NCBI GenBank assembly: GCA_049724395.1
Contig: JAUGWO010000162.1
Coordinates: 24,858 to 88,857 of the forward strand
Reading direction: 5' to 3'
DNA length: 64,000 nucleotides
DNA from: Spongospora subterranea f. sp. subterranea
Taxonomy: Eukaryota; Endomyxa: Phytomyxea; Phytomyxea; Plasmodiophorida
The position numbers and the translations under genes were made by a program. Below are positions 20,323 to 31,189 of the stretch, piece after piece (within the stretch, counting starts at the first letter, position 1; each line of letters starts with the position of its first letter). The notes beneath the pieces were generated by a model. It saw only the letters and a list, made by a program, of their open reading frames with translations. It was not told the origin of the DNA and did no database searches.

Positions 20323-20802
20323 ATGCTGGCTGGTATTAACAGAACACGATCGCGTATCCGACATTTATTCAGTTCGAAATATATAATCACTCTGATCGAG
20401 GCACTGATCTTGTTGGATCTAGCTTTTTTATTCATATCGCACGCCATCCTTGTTGGCAGGAGCGATGTTAATAAATGCTCTAACCTCGCTAAAGAGAGCA
20501 CTAAATTAACGAGATTTTTGGACGCCCTGGAGTTGACTAGTGGCTATGGGTCAGTTATTCTCATCTACATTTTTTCGCTGGAAATGGTTGTTAAACTGTT
20601 CGCTTTCGGAGGACAATATTTCTTAAAGCCGCTTCATGCATTTGAATTAGTGCTGACAATGGCCGCATTGATACTCGAGGTGGTTCTATCTCCGAGTCTA
20701 ATTTGGTTAAGCGGGATGTTACCGATGATCAGAATATTTCGGCTGATAAGACTGGAGATATTCACATATGAAGCTGTACATGACTATGAAAATCGGCCAT
20801 AG
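20323..20802 (+). CDS. Voltage-sensor-domain protein, Hv1 proton-channel-like
   Basis: About 159 residues from ATG at 20323, with four predicted helices. The linker RSRIRHLFSSKYIITLIEAL leads into S1 with LLD (the acid conserved in Hv1). S2 carries FSLEMVVKLFAF with the conserved E and K. S3 is FELVLTMAALILEVVL, and S4 is MIRIFRLIRLEIF with Arg at every third position. There is no pore domain, which fits an Hv1 or VSD-only protein. Differences from animal Hv1 are Phe in place of the S4 Trp (RxFRxxR), no Asp at the position of the S3 selectivity residue by my alignment, and Glu replacing the second S3 Asp. A stop follows S4 closely, so a C-terminal coiled coil, if any, lies in an unrecognised exon. 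Confidence 0.55.
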   Translation: MLAGINRTRSRIRHLFSSKYIITLIEALILLDLAFLFISHAILVGRSDVNKCSNLAKESTKLTRFLDALELTSGYGSVILIYIFSLEMVVKLFAFGGQYFLKPLHAFELVLTMAALILEVVLSPSLIWLSGMLPMIRIFRLIRLEIFTYEAVHDYENRP

Positions 20803-21534
20803 CAACTGAGGAGTTTTCCGTCATGGATCAGCCCAGGACTTCGGAAATAATTGAGGTACTTGACAGAAACTTGGAACTCGAGGTTCTTCGCTGATACGTG
20901 AAAGTATCTCTCGGATTACAGACAGACGCTCGTGAAGCATAAGAAACGCATTTGTTAAAGGCTGGAGTCGATGTATTTTAACAATAGAATGAAAACGAAA
21001 ATGACGGTCGATTCGACTACTCCCTGTAAGTGTAACCACAGCTCTATTTAATATCGGATATCAAAAGATGCATACGAAGAATCTTCAGAAATACAGTTCA
21101 GCGCCCACTCACACCGACTTTCAACTCCGGCCGTAATAGCCATTGATGACGCCATCGATTTTATTATCGCCATGAACGACTGCCAATATACTAGAGGCAG
21201 ACCCACACATGGACGATGGGCGGGACGTGCAGGCAGTTGGCATTCCTTGGGCTAAGGCAGCGACCCCACAAGAGCCCCCACACTCATACTAACGATACAT
21301 GGCAGTATCAGGCATCGCTATACACCTATGACGTTACCGATAGACTACTATATGAGTTGGGGGTGGGGGTGCTCTAAATCCCACTCTGTACCTGTCGTGT
21401 GTTAGGGGGGGTTATAGTCTATGCATCAACAGCATCAACTATCGAGTTTCAGCTAGAAATATCCTTCATATTTGACATAATGGTCTGCCTTCAATCCTGA
21501 CCACTTACCCAACAGATTTTGTCACAATCCAGTA
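20803..21534. other. No supported gene
   Basis: May hold a last exon of the voltage-sensor gene. A GC-richer patch (21,180-21,420) with GGGGGTGGGGGTG has no recognisable coding content. No tRNA was recognised. Confidence 0.35.
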
Positions 21535-23317
21535 ATGGTGAAGCGACAACGGGAGTCCCCCACTGTTGAATATTCATGTTTTCTCTCGTCTTCATGTTTG
21601 GTTATGGTTTTGGAGTACATTGGCGCATGGGAATGTCTACTGATTGCCAAGGTCTCAAAAGCATGGAGGCGTATTGTCAACCGCCGTATTCGCAACGAAA
21701 TCAGCCTTGCCAGGGTGGGCAGCCTGTTGCGCCCTGCTCTTGTCGTGACTGGGAAGGTTCAGACACCTGAGCTGCAAGCGGTTATGGCTGAAGATGGGCG
21801 CCATCTGCTAGTTATCAGAGAAAGACATGGCCATGTGTTTCAGTTCAATCGGGGCACTGTTGGAAACTGGAGGGAAGCGCACTGCAGTGAAATTGGTGCA
21901 GCTGAATTTCTGGGTGCGGGACGTTTATTTCTTCTGCAAAAGACGCTTAGGGATAGGACTGCTGAAGTATGGTTTACAAAGGATTGGACTAAATGCCCAA
22001 CAGCTGTTGCACCGAACCTTGAGAATCTTCAACCAATTGGAGTTGACGAACAAGCCAGTGTGATGGTAGTTTCCGGGCAATCAACAACTGCTCCTCTGAG
22101 ACTAACGGTGTGGTCTAGGTAGCACAGTACACTCCTCAAGCTCATGACGTCGCGTGTGAAATGCATATTGTTCGTGTAGATGTAGCTTCTGGCTGTGCAG
22201 TTGATGTAGGTTTACCTTGTTGTTGTCGTAGTAACAGTCTAATAATTGAGTAGACTGAAATTCGTTTGTTTTCCGGGAGGCGCTTTGCCCAGGAGATTTG
22301 CATCACTGAAGGGATTGAGGCTATCCGCATTCTTGTTTCTGGACTGCCCCATATGGATACTAACAATGGGTTTTACTCTACCCCTATTTTGGTGTCGACC
22401 CCATTTCTACCACAAGAGCTTCTTGGGTTGACTTTTTCTGAGTTGGCACACTTAGTATCTCCATGCGGTCGATGGTTAAGCTGCGGCTGTTGGTTGACAA
22501 ATCCAAACCATGGTGTTCCCGGTGCTTGGTTCACTGCGTCTATTTTCAGTCTTAACCAAAATGGGAAAAATCGTCGGGTTAACTTTTCTGATCACGCAAG
22601 AAATTCTATCGTTAGCAGTTTCAGTGCAGATGGCAATTATCTCCTCCTTGGATGGAGAGCCCGAAAATCCAGCCTACCTTGGGAGTCCATGGTACGTCTG
22701 TGTCACTTTGTGTTCCAAATGACATAATGACTCAAATGCAGGACATTTTTGATGTGAGGAAGCTCTTTGATCCCAACAACGAAGGCTCTGCTCCCGGACA
22801 ACCCATTTGTAAATTTACTAGGAACTTCAGTCTCAGCGGGGATCCCAATACTCGTCTTGCAATGACTTGGGCAGGAAATTATGTGCTGATGGCAGAAGTT
22901 ACGGGTGTTTGTGTATTGAATCCTCATCAAGGAGGAAGTCTTATGGCAATAATTCGGACAACAGACCTTTCACGTGGAATTTCTGCTTCATCGCAATCAA
23001 GAATATTAAATTTATACTGTCAAGGCAGGGTAGCTTTAGTGTGGATCCCTACCACCCGGTAAGCCGCGTTAGAAAATGTGATACTCAAAAACTGATACCT
23101 GCTTAGCAAAGGGAAAATTGGTTCGCTTATATTAAGTGAGCTTTTGACGTGTAAAACGCTGATAACAGTGACATCTCGCATTGCTTTCTGTGAAACTCTT
23201 GGCGAAACTGTATTCGTTGCCGATGACTGTAGGACGGTTTGCCTCAGGTGTCCCAACAACAGCATTCGTGTGTTCGACTGTTGTACGGTTTCGCCCCAGT
23301 GTTTCTCGATTGAATAA
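21535..23317 (+). CDS. F-box-like protein with beta-propeller-type repeats
   Basis: Begins MVKRQRESPTVEYSCFLSSS. An F-box-like helix pair follows (SCLVMVLEYIGAWECLLIAK, VSKAWRRIVNRRI), then repeated strand-turn segments typical of a WD40-like propeller (ADGNYLLLGWRARKSS, RLAMTWAGNYVLMAEV, ETVFVADDCRTVCLRC). F-box proteins recruit substrates to SCF ubiquitin ligases, so that role is inferred. Introns fit well at 22206-22253 (48 bp), 22692-22741 (50 bp) and 23058-23106 (49 bp), each with GT...AG and restored frame. The reading frame shifts by one base near 22118 (between TVWS and QYTPQAHD) without a possible intron, so this is either a real lesion or an assembly error. The stop is at 23315-23317. 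Confidence 0.6.
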
Positions 23318-24038
23318 CATTGTATGAACTTTGTATATATAATATATTTGTAAGATATCAACTCTGGCAGAGAATGCCAGGCCAAAAGCCATTAGACACT
23401 GGAAATTCATTTTTCCGCACGAACCTAACGTTCCCATCAGATTTCAGGATTGGGTATAATCAACAGAAACCATAATACCGGTTTCGTATCCTTGCCACAG
23501 TGTCAGCGCCCCGAATTACGCGGAAAATACAGGTTTTTTTTCAACAGCAAAACACTTTTCACTTGCAGAAACGAGCTATTCACAAAACTGCTAAATCAAG
23601 GAGCCAACCTCAAAGTGGCTCCAGAGGGTAAGGTATCTTTTCATAAAGAAGTCCAAGCAGCGGGGATTTGCAGGTTTTGATGCATTACCCTGATAGGATA
23701 CTGATTCTGCTAATTATTCGAACGAACCCCAGATCGGCGCCAACGTCTTTTATCGAAAAGCGTCAAAGGAACGACGATTCTGGGGTATGATATTCGAAAT
23801 TGGAAAAAGCGAAACAGTTCTGGAGTCTTCCTGAATGACGTTCAAGCAACGGTTTAGCAGCGGTGCAACAGCCTCTTTTTCTGGAAGTGTTTCCAAGGCG
23901 GGTTTGAATTGGGACAGTACCAGGGCGGAAGCTCACAGTCAGTAGTAACACCATTTTAGGATACAGGGTGCGACTGATCGCCCACACACAACAAACCCAA
24001 ACTGTATAACCGGGCGGTCACTTGTCACGCACCCCTAC
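23318..24038. other. No supported gene
   Basis: Short open frames on both strands with no recognisable domain or splice pattern. Confidence 0.35.
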
Positions 24039-25744
24039 ATGGGGCAACATGATAACGATATTGATAACCGCAATCCTAAATCGCTCCAAACAGCATTTCA
24101 GGTGTTCACAGCAGTTAGCAACGGGAGGCAGCAGATCAGTGGCGATGAGGTCAAACAGGCATTAGCCCTAACGGGGATCAACATTGCAGACATCGTTGGT
24201 CCCTGTATTTCACTCTCGTAAAAACTCTTACTGAAATGGCAATCAGGATTTGCGGCATCAGTCTGCAATTTCACAGCCAACATCCTTCTACAATTTTGAA
24301 CAATTTTACACGTCAGTAGAAGAAATGGTTTCTTTGCGTAGATAATGTCGTGACTTTCTTACAACTCAGGATTATTGCTACCGATAATTATCCTGTTTTA
24401 CCAAACAAATCCCATCTGATAGATTTTTTATCTGGATCATTCGCCGGTGTTGCTGTCACTGTGGTGGGACGTAATAACTAAACTACAAACACAGTCAATA
24501 CCTCAACTAAGTCCACATGGTTGATACAGATCCATTTGATACAGTCAAAGTAAGATTGCAAACTCAACAAGATGCCAGATTTAGAAATGGCCTTCATTGT
24601 TTGACTAAAACTTTAAAGACGGAAGGAGTCTTGGCGCTGTATAAGGTCAGCTGGGTTTTACCCACTACTACTTACTTATATTCTAAATATGTGAGCTGCA
24701 TTAGGGCATGGCTGGTCCATTAATGTCGTTGCCATTGCTGAATGCTGTCGTATTCGGATCCTATGGAATTGCAAAATCGGCCTTTGAGAAATCTGAGGAG
24801 CACTTGTCTGTGGCTGAAATTACAATAGCAGGTATAACTACTGATAAGGTTACTCAAAATGAATGTTGAATGATAAACAGGATCGTTTGCTGGGCTCATC
24901 AACAGTGTTATCGTGCGTATATCATTTGACTATAATGGCAACGTAAATAATCATTTTTCTAAGGTCGGACCCCTTGAGTTGATTAAAACAAAAATGCAAA
25001 TACAATACGGTTTTCGAAATCTGTTGTATTCAAGTCCAATACATTGCACAAGGGAACTACTCAGAATAGAAGGGCTCAATGGCATGTTTAGAGGAATGTC
25101 GTCCACAGTAATTCGGGAAATCCTCGGATATGGTGGTCAATTTGCGGTTTACGAGCTTGTCAAAAGGGGATTAACAAGCAAAGAAGGATCTATGGGTGAT
25201 CTATCGGCAGCCAAATTGATGGTCATGAATTTGCGTCTGGAATTGCACTAATGGTATTGCTGACGTTTTTCTTAGCTGGCCGGTGGAATATCAGGCATTG
25301 CTGCATGGGCTGTTAGCTACCCTGTATGGATCAGGCATTCTAACTTGCATGTTTGAACTCTTTACCAACCAGTTTGCTTTCCATAGGCTGACTACATCAA
25401 ATCTCAATTACAAGCAATTCCTATTGGTCAGGCGTCGCCATATAAGAAACATCCATGGATTCCAGATGGAGGGGGGATCGACTGCTACAGGCAAATAGTG
25501 TCAAAGAACGGACATAAAGCTGTCTGGGCCGGGTTTGGGCCATGTATAGCAAGGTAAGCCTCGTTCATACAGTACCGACCGGCGATACACTGACGTTCTC
25601 TCATTAATTACAGAGCGTTTCCAGCAAATGCAGCAGGTCGATTCACCATAACTTATCGTACAGGCTTAAAACTAATCCTTTGATAATATAGGGTTCCTGG
25701 CATATGAACTGGCGAGCAATTTCTTATCTAGACATGTTCATTAA
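24039..25744 (+). CDS. Mitochondrial carrier (SLC25), carnitine/ornithine carrier-like, possible EF-hand leader
   Basis: Inner-membrane metabolite carrier with three signature repeats, GHPFDTVKVRLQTQ, VGPLELIKTKMQIQ and YPADYIKSQLQAIPI, each preceded by a helix and followed by a GxxGLY-type segment (LNGMFRGMSSTVIREILGYG, KAVWAGFGPCIAR, FPANAAGFLAYELASNFL). HPxDTVKVRLQTQ in repeat 1 is typical of the carnitine/acylcarnitine and basic amino-acid carrier branch. At least six short introns are needed, and those I checked restore frame exactly. A leading exon (24039-24190; AFQVFTAVSNGRQQISGDEV) resembles half an EF-hand and could belong to it, giving a calcium-regulated carrier, but the join is not certain. 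The stop at 25742-25744 lies 26 bp from the convergent NF-YB gene. Confidence 0.8.
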
Positions 25745-25770
25745 AAAAATGGATAACTGGTCGGATATTG

Positions 25771-26169
25771 TTAAAGAAGGGGCTCGGAGTGTCCTTCATG
25801 GCTGTGGTCAGTGTCAAGTTTGATCCTTTTATATGATTGCTTGCCCTCAGCGCGCATTACTCTCCGATAGTCTTCCAAGAAGTACTGAAGCAATGGAATA
25901 TATTCAACAAAACCTAATGTCCTAAGTGCGTTGAGGATATCATCGCCCGTGATGGTCTTGCGCTTTTCGAACAACAATCTTTCGCTGGCTTCACTGGTGA
26001 CAAAACCGATAAATTCCGAGACACACTCTTGCACAACTTCTTTAGCGTCTCGAGCGATTTTTGCACTTTCAGGTAATGGTAGTCTCATTATCCGACTGAT
26101 ATTGGCGATGGGCAATAGCCTCTCTTGCTCCCGCACCACTTGCGCTGTGCTGGATCGTGAACCACTCAT
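25771..26169 (-). CDS. NFYB: CCAAT-binding factor subunit B (NF-YB/HAP3)
   Basis: Single exon, 132 residues, with a histone-fold domain from residue about 17: [80 protein letters not shown]. This matches the NF-YB core including the (L)PIANxxRIM start, the QECVSEF segment that contacts NF-YA/NF-YC and the KRKTI box. It pairs with NF-YC, and together with NF-YA binds CCAAT promoters in the nucleus. The N terminus is short (about 16 residues) and the tail is basic then acidic. It is convergent with the carrier gene. Confidence 0.95.
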   Translation of the reverse strand: MSGSRSSTAQVVREQERLLPIANISRIMRLPLPESAKIARDAKEVVQECVSEFIGFVTSEASERLLFEKRKTITGDDILNALRTLGFVEYIPLLQYFLEDYRRVMRAEGKQSYKRIKLDTDHSHEGHSEPLL

Positions 26170-26450
26170 TAACCGAAGTTTGAGGATCGGTCAATCGGTC
26201 GCTCCTGGGGTAATAAGGGAATGATCCTCTGGGTGATAACGGAATGGCCAACTGAATGACTGGAATCGAGCCGTCAATAGTCCGACCGAATTGATGAATT
26301 TGAATTACAGCCAGCCAAGAAATCAACGCGCCAGTCTGGTTGACGCGAATCTATTGTTTTTACGAAATAGACACGGACACGATATACTGCAAGGAATAGA
26401 CAACACTAACATGGATATACATATATATATATTGAGAAATTCTCGAAATA

Positions 26451-27424
26451 TTAAGAGGAATACCTGATTGTTGAACGCCATAGGTCTAATGTGATTTGGC
26501 TTAGGAAAACGGGAATAGAACTAGACTTTAGAAGCAGATCCATCGTCTTTGGTGATAGTGATTTGATGAATTCGGTCTCGATTACCTGCATACTATTATC
26601 ACGGGCGCGTCTGAACAGTAAACATTCTTCTTCGTCGTTAGAGTCGGCAGCAGCGAATATTGATCTGAGTCTATAAAACTCGAAAAGTAAGGATAGATCA
26701 AAAAGCGACGGCGTGGGTCAAACCGATATTCATGTTTGTCGGCAAGGAACTCGACGCGATAGCCAAGTAATTGCATGCAATCGTCTATGAATTGCTCGGT
26801 TTGACGGGTAAAAACCTGCAGATAACTGAACATTAACGCTTTCTGATGAACTCGTTGAAACACACCGCTTTTAAGGTATCGCGGCGCTTCTTCCATGAGC
26901 TGATCTCTTGGTTAAGTCTTCCGATCTCTACGGTAAGCGCCACTTCGTTCGCTTCTGTACTACTCTGTGTACTCGCGTCAGAAGTTAGCACCTTTTCTAT
27001 CAGAAATCAGAAATAAATTTTCAAGTTCCAGTAATACCCATGGATGACTTGACCTTGATCCATTGGACCCCGCTTCAGGCGTAAGACTTTCGTATTAAGC
27101 GGATTAGTTTCGCCCTTAGCCACACGAGCTTCCAATGCTGCTATTGTGTTCAATGCGTCATCGTATTGCCGTTCCCTGATCGCTGCATCACTCTGACATT
27201 TTACAAGCTGCTCTTTGCATCCTCGCAGGGCGCGAAATTCAGAAAGCAGAGACACTAGCGAGTGGCTATCAATAGAAACAAATTGGGACCCGAGCACCAA
27301 CATATGTGGCTGTGCCCAGCTTACACCGCCATAGAATCGGAGGAGGCGTTCAGCAATGCCCTGACCTGACTCATGAAACCCGCATCTGGGTTCTTGCCGC
27401 TGTCTGAACCGTCGTCCATGATCG
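26451..27424 (-). CDS. MAD1: Spindle checkpoint protein MAD1, short form
   Basis: MAD1 sits at kinetochores and nuclear pores and presents MAD2 for checkpoint signalling. The start is MDDGSDSGKNPDAGFMSQVR. A coiled segment (EQLVKCQSDAAIRERQYDDA) leads to the conserved ETNPLNTKVLRLKRGPMDQ. A coil (EIGRLNQEISSWKKRRDTLK) then joins via a 50-bp intron to VFTRQTEQFIDDCMQLLGYR, the RWD-like C-terminal domain. The end reads CLLFRRARDNSMQVIETEFI and SIPVFLSQITLDLWRSTI, as in other MAD1 proteins. At about 230 residues it lacks the long N-terminal coiled coil of fungal and animal MAD1 (about 700 residues). The exon junction near 26690 is not resolved by eye. Confidence 0.8.
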
Positions 27425-27437
27425 AGATCAGTCCCGA

Positions 27438-27689
27438 CTAGCTACGACAAGCGAATGTGAGAAAAAAAGTTTGAATGTGAGCCTTGAGGGTACGGTAGTT
27501 GCGCCGACGGGATTGCGCCATGTCTCCACCGTTTCCGTTTTTCTGGGGTTGCGCTGACCCATGAAAATATTTTCTACACAGTCGGTCAAAATAATTCGAA
27601 TTCAGATTCATCTTTCCATAATTCTCCATGATCATGCTGTTGTAAATTTCTTTCAACCTAATGACGCGTTTAGTCGCAAATTGCGCCAT
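27438..27689 (-). CDS. Hypothetical small protein
   Basis: An intact 83-codon frame starting MAQFATKRVIRLKEIYNSMI, with a basic middle (MAQSRRRNYRTLKAH) and a short hydrophobic end (TFFLTFACRS). It lies just upstream of and in line with MAD1 and could be an upstream exon of that gene, but the join is not visible. No domain recognised. Confidence 0.3.
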   Translation of the reverse strand: MAQFATKRVIRLKEIYNSMIMENYGKMNLNSNYFDRLCRKYFHGSAQPQKNGNGGDMAQSRRRNYRTLKAHIQTFFLTFACRS

Positions 27690-27899
27690 TGTTTCCTACT
27701 CATCTCTCACGATGCCTTCACTGGCCGCTTCTCTCGCTGATGAATTGTTCCTTTTGAAGATACGTCTGCTTCCTTCTGATTATATACATTTCGGAACAAA
27801 ATCGTGCATCACTCAAAGATGCAAAATCGCCTTATTCGGTTTTCCAAAATGTGCTCATCGAAAGCAGTCAAGGTCAGGCGTATGCTAGCCGTTTAGAAA

Positions 27900-28560
27900 C
27901 TGCGACCAACGAATACATTGTCAGCTTGATGAGCCGTTATACTGACTTGAACCAATCCCGTTAGACATCTGGCGCCTCTGGGATTGTTCTCCCGTCATAT
28001 TCCAGCATCGCTCCCGCCCACAGACCGTCGCAATGATTCTCGCTGGTTCTCTGAAGTCACACAACAAGTTAATCAGCGTCTGATTGTTGTACCCGAGGTT
28101 CGTTTATACCGGGCACAAGTTTAGCAAGTTAATCGCAAGTGCCCGAACCTGTTGTGCTCGGGAATTGTCGGCTAATTCGAAGGCGTTGCGAACAGAACCG
28201 CATATTCGCCTAACCTGAATCGCAGTTTATGTGATGAGTGCTCTCAATAAATGCTCCAACATCCTCTGGGTCGCCTGAATTCTGCATTGTTCTCAATACG
28301 TCGGCGGCTGGTTCAGTGGCTTGAATACCTGTTTAGTTAATCAGGTTGGAAATGCATCAATCAACGACTCCAGCATATCGTTCAAGGCCCGTTTTCTTTG
28401 CCAGAGGATGGGCGAATCCACTATTGCTGTCGTAGCTACCCCTGTTGATGCATTTCAAACTCGGTTAACCAAACAAATCTGCAAGCCACTGAAACCGAGC
28501 TCAATTTTTGCTTTATTGTTTAAGAGACAGTTCTAAACCCAGCAGAACATTGATCTGCCA
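27900..28560 (-). CDS. Unassigned intron-containing gene
   Basis: Minus-strand pieces look like real exons of a helical protein: ILWQRKRALNDMLESLIDAF, EPAADVLRTMQNSGDPEDVG then AFIESTHHINCDS, NAFELADNSRAQQVRALAIN, and LINLLCDFREPARIIATVC. They lie in different frames with plausible 30-60 bp intron gaps, but I could not make every junction work. The pattern of short amphipathic helices suggests an ARM/HEAT-like or domain-of-unknown-function protein. Confidence 0.35.
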
Positions 28561-28701
28561 AATACCTAGTTCTAGACGAGACATGTAAAGAAAATCAATA
28601 AGATCGTTATTTGGCGGATCTGTTCAGTTCTTGTGCCTAAAAGTGACGTAAATGCCTTCATATTGTCAGCTGTTGTTTACACTTTTTATTACAAGAGGCG
28701 T

Positions 28702-29961
28702 TCATGCAATAGTTCGCGATTGCCTGAATGTTTGGGTTTCCACAGTTTGTGGGAGCGAGTTGGCGACATTTGAGGATATCACAGTTGGGGGGACTTCAGG
28801 CGGCGGTAAATTGGTCGTTGGATTCGGGGGCGTTTGTTGAAGAAAAGACGGGAGATTATTCTGGACACCGGCAGGAAGGAGGGGAGATACCCTGGTTTGG
28901 ACAAGGGGAACAACATTGCTCTGTATCGTAGAAAACGCTCTTTGGAAACCCGATTGCTGGGGTGGCGATTGAATTGGCGACGATTGGATTGGTGATGAAA
29001 TGACGGATGTGGGCGCACCGGCGTTGACGTTTAGTGATGAGGATTGAATGGCAGGAGCAGGCTGTTGCCCTGTCGCCAATATCGGCGACCCAACCTGAAC
29101 CGGATCCACTGGAATCGGGCTAAACGAATTGACAGAATTGGGGGGAATGATCGCAGGGCGAACAACAGTCTGCTGTTGGACCGTGCTCGACACCTGATCG
29201 ATCGGTAGCGGTGGCGACTGCAGAGAAATCGGGTTGACGGGATCGGGAACAAAGGCGGCTCTGGGAACGATTGGTGGTTGTTGGGCGGGGCTTAGCACCG
29301 GCCCTTGGTTCGGGGTGATCGGAGTCGACGACGGCGATCCCCCTGTGGACACGGTCCTCGTTGTCTGCACCACCGACTGAGATGGCGATGGCGCTACCAG
29401 AACCCCACTGCTGAAAACTGGCTCTTGATTTCCCGGTTCGACAGGCGATCCCCCGACCCTTTGTTGCAGCTGTTGTAATATCGAGGGAGGGGACGCCATC
29501 TGTCCCGAGTCGGTCTGGGTTTGCCCCGTTCCGCCATCGACAACACCGTCCTTTAACCCAATATTAGCCGGATTCTGTCCATGTATTTCGGGCTTAGTTT
29601 GAGCTGTCGAATCAGCCGGGTCAAATTTCAGGTCCTTCTCTGATACTCCTGACAATCCGTCGGAACAGCCAGCGATAATCTGGAAATTCTTGATCATCAA
29701 CGACACGCCGACAGCGACCCCTTGACCATAGCAGGTGTCGGGGCCTACAGAAGCGGCTTTGACCACACTGGCGATGTTCAACGAGCAGGAGAACGTGTTC
29801 ATTGTGACCTCGCCTTGTTCTTTAACCCGTCGATCGCTGTCCCGCACTCCCATGTAGAAATCCGACAAACACGAGGCTTTATCGACTATTTTTTCGAACG
29901 CCTTTACCCTCGCAATTAGTGCTAGACCACCGATGAGAACCGACAGGCTCATCGATATCAT
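28702..29961 (-). CDS. Membrane-anchored or secreted Pro/Gln/Ser-rich protein
   Basis: Single exon of 419 codons. The N terminus (MISMSLSVLIGGLALIARVK) is a signal peptide or anchor. A compact globular part to residue about 110 has four Cys (SCLSDFYMGV, FSCSLNIASVV, DTCYGQGVAV, IAGCSDGLSG), suggesting two disulfides. The remaining 300 residues are low-complexity Pro/Gln/Ser/Val-rich with repeated PxxP and SPIQSxPIQS motifs, like a mucin-type stalk for O-glycans. No GPI-type hydrophobic tail is present. I do not recognise the globular part. A surface or extracellular protein is inferred from the leader and stalk. Confidence 0.6.
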   Translation of the reverse strand: MISMSLSVLIGGLALIARVKAFEKIVDKASCLSDFYMGVRDSDRRVKEQGEVTMNTFSCSLNIASVVKAASVGPDTCYGQGVAVGVSLMIKNFQIIAGCSDGLSGVSEKDLKFDPADSTAQTKPEIHGQNPANIGLKDGVVDGGTGQTQTDSGQMASPPSILQQLQQRVGGSPVEPGNQEPVFSSGVLVAPSPSQSVVQTTRTVSTGGSPSSTPITPNQGPVLSPAQQPPIVPRAAFVPDPVNPISLQSPPLPIDQVSSTVQQQTVVRPAIIPPNSVNSFSPIPVDPVQVGSPILATGQQPAPAIQSSSLNVNAGAPTSVISSPIQSSPIQSPPQQSGFQRAFSTIQSNVVPLVQTRVSPLLPAGVQNNLPSFLQQTPPNPTTNLPPPEVPPTVISSNVANSLPQTVETQTFRQSRTIA

Positions 29962-30112
29962 GGTTTGGATGATTTGAATGAAGCGACTGGACCGATCCGG
30001 ACCAGCTCTCGATCCGGTCTCGGAACCCGGAATGATCCTGACAATGACTCACCAAGTTCGAAATTGAATGACGGTTGTTTATCTGAATAACGAGAGATGC
30101 AGCAGAACCCGG

Positions 30113-30967
30113 TTATACGGGCGTTGATCGTTTAATAAAGTCTTCATGGAGCAAGATCAGTCGCTGAGTGAGATATTTTTCAACTTCGTCACATTCCACG
30201 ACTTCGTTAGCGGTGGGTGTGAAAATATGAACCCTTCGACGGTAACTATCAAGAAGATTACCGACCACGACATCGGATTTGCATTTAGTCAACGCCGCCT
30301 TCGCTTTCGGCCCTAACAAATTCGCATCCGTTTCCAGCTTAAACGATATCAAACACGACGAGGGCGCCCATGTTTGTTTGACACACGACAGCACTTTCCG
30401 ACACGGTTTCAGGACAAGCGTTAGTGGCTGAGAAGAGGATTGGATCTTGTGCTCGGCCATAGTGTCAGGGTCGACCACGTAGTCAGATACGGCTGCGGCT
30501 GCGACAATACACGCTTTGGCGCCATAAAAACGGAGCGATGTGCAGATGAGCTCGAGCATATGCAGATACTCGTCGACGGTTGTGAAACTGACACGGATCA
30601 GGCGTTTTTTGAACCGATTGTAGTTCTGGATGGTTTTCTGAAAGATGGGCCGTTCAGATTCCAAAAGAGATAACGACGATTGCTGCGATTCGGATAATTT
30701 GTCCAAGAGATTACATTGATCGAGAAAGGGCAGCTGACAGGTCCATGGCTGACAGGATCCGGTTCGAGATAGGAAGATGACGGCGTATTGGCCAGATTCA
30801 GCGAAGAACTGGGCCAATGATGCACCACGATATCCAGTGCTGACATTGTCAATAAACCGGACGGTATTGCGCTCGATTGGGACGCGAGTCCCGCCCGACG
30901 TCACCAGGGCCAGTCGATATCCCTGTAGAGGACGGCATTCAGGGCAAGGATAGGGCCAGCGAGCCAT
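30113..30967 (-). CDS. PPCS: Phosphopantothenate-cysteine ligase (PPC synthetase)
   Basis: Joins 4'-phosphopantothenate to cysteine, the second step of coenzyme A synthesis, in the cytosol. Single exon, 284 residues. The nucleotide-binding start [20 protein letters not shown] and [17 protein letters not shown] (SGGTxxPxE...VRFxDNxSTGxRG) is diagnostic of the eukaryotic monofunctional enzyme. [44 protein letters not shown] and [17 protein letters not shown] continue the family pattern through the acyl-phosphate and substrate-binding loops. Length is normal (human about 310). Bacterial CoaBC would carry a fused CoaC domain, which is absent. Confidence 0.93.
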   Translation of the reverse strand: MARWPYPCPECRPLQGYRLALVTSGGTRVPIERNTVRFIDNVSTGYRGASLAQFFAESGQYAVIFLSRTGSCQPWTCQLPFLDQCNLLDKLSESQQSSLSLLESERPIFQKTIQNYNRFKKRLIRVSFTTVDEYLHMLELICTSLRFYGAKACIVAAAAVSDYVVDPDTMAEHKIQSSSQPLTLVLKPCRKVLSCVKQTWAPSSCLISFKLETDANLLGPKAKAALTKCKSDVVVGNLLDSYRRRVHIFTPTANEVVECDEVEKYLTQRLILLHEDFIKRSTPV

Positions 30968-31189
30968 AGATCAATTAACGCAAACGACCTGGGACGCGTA
31001 ATCCGCGATGAACATTGACAGATTCTCATCGACAATATGACCAAGCATGGTCTTAATTATAATGAAACCGTCGCGGGATATCGTCAATTAACGGTAAACT
31101 GGTCACCACTTGTTGTTAATTTACCGTGAACCACTGTATTCTGCGGTGCGGCGAAAGGTCAGCACGAAAAATCCGACCTGCATGGGTTG
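30968..31189. other. Spacer; no gene seen
   Basis: Upstream region of PPCS running into stalk-family sequence. Confidence 0.4.
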
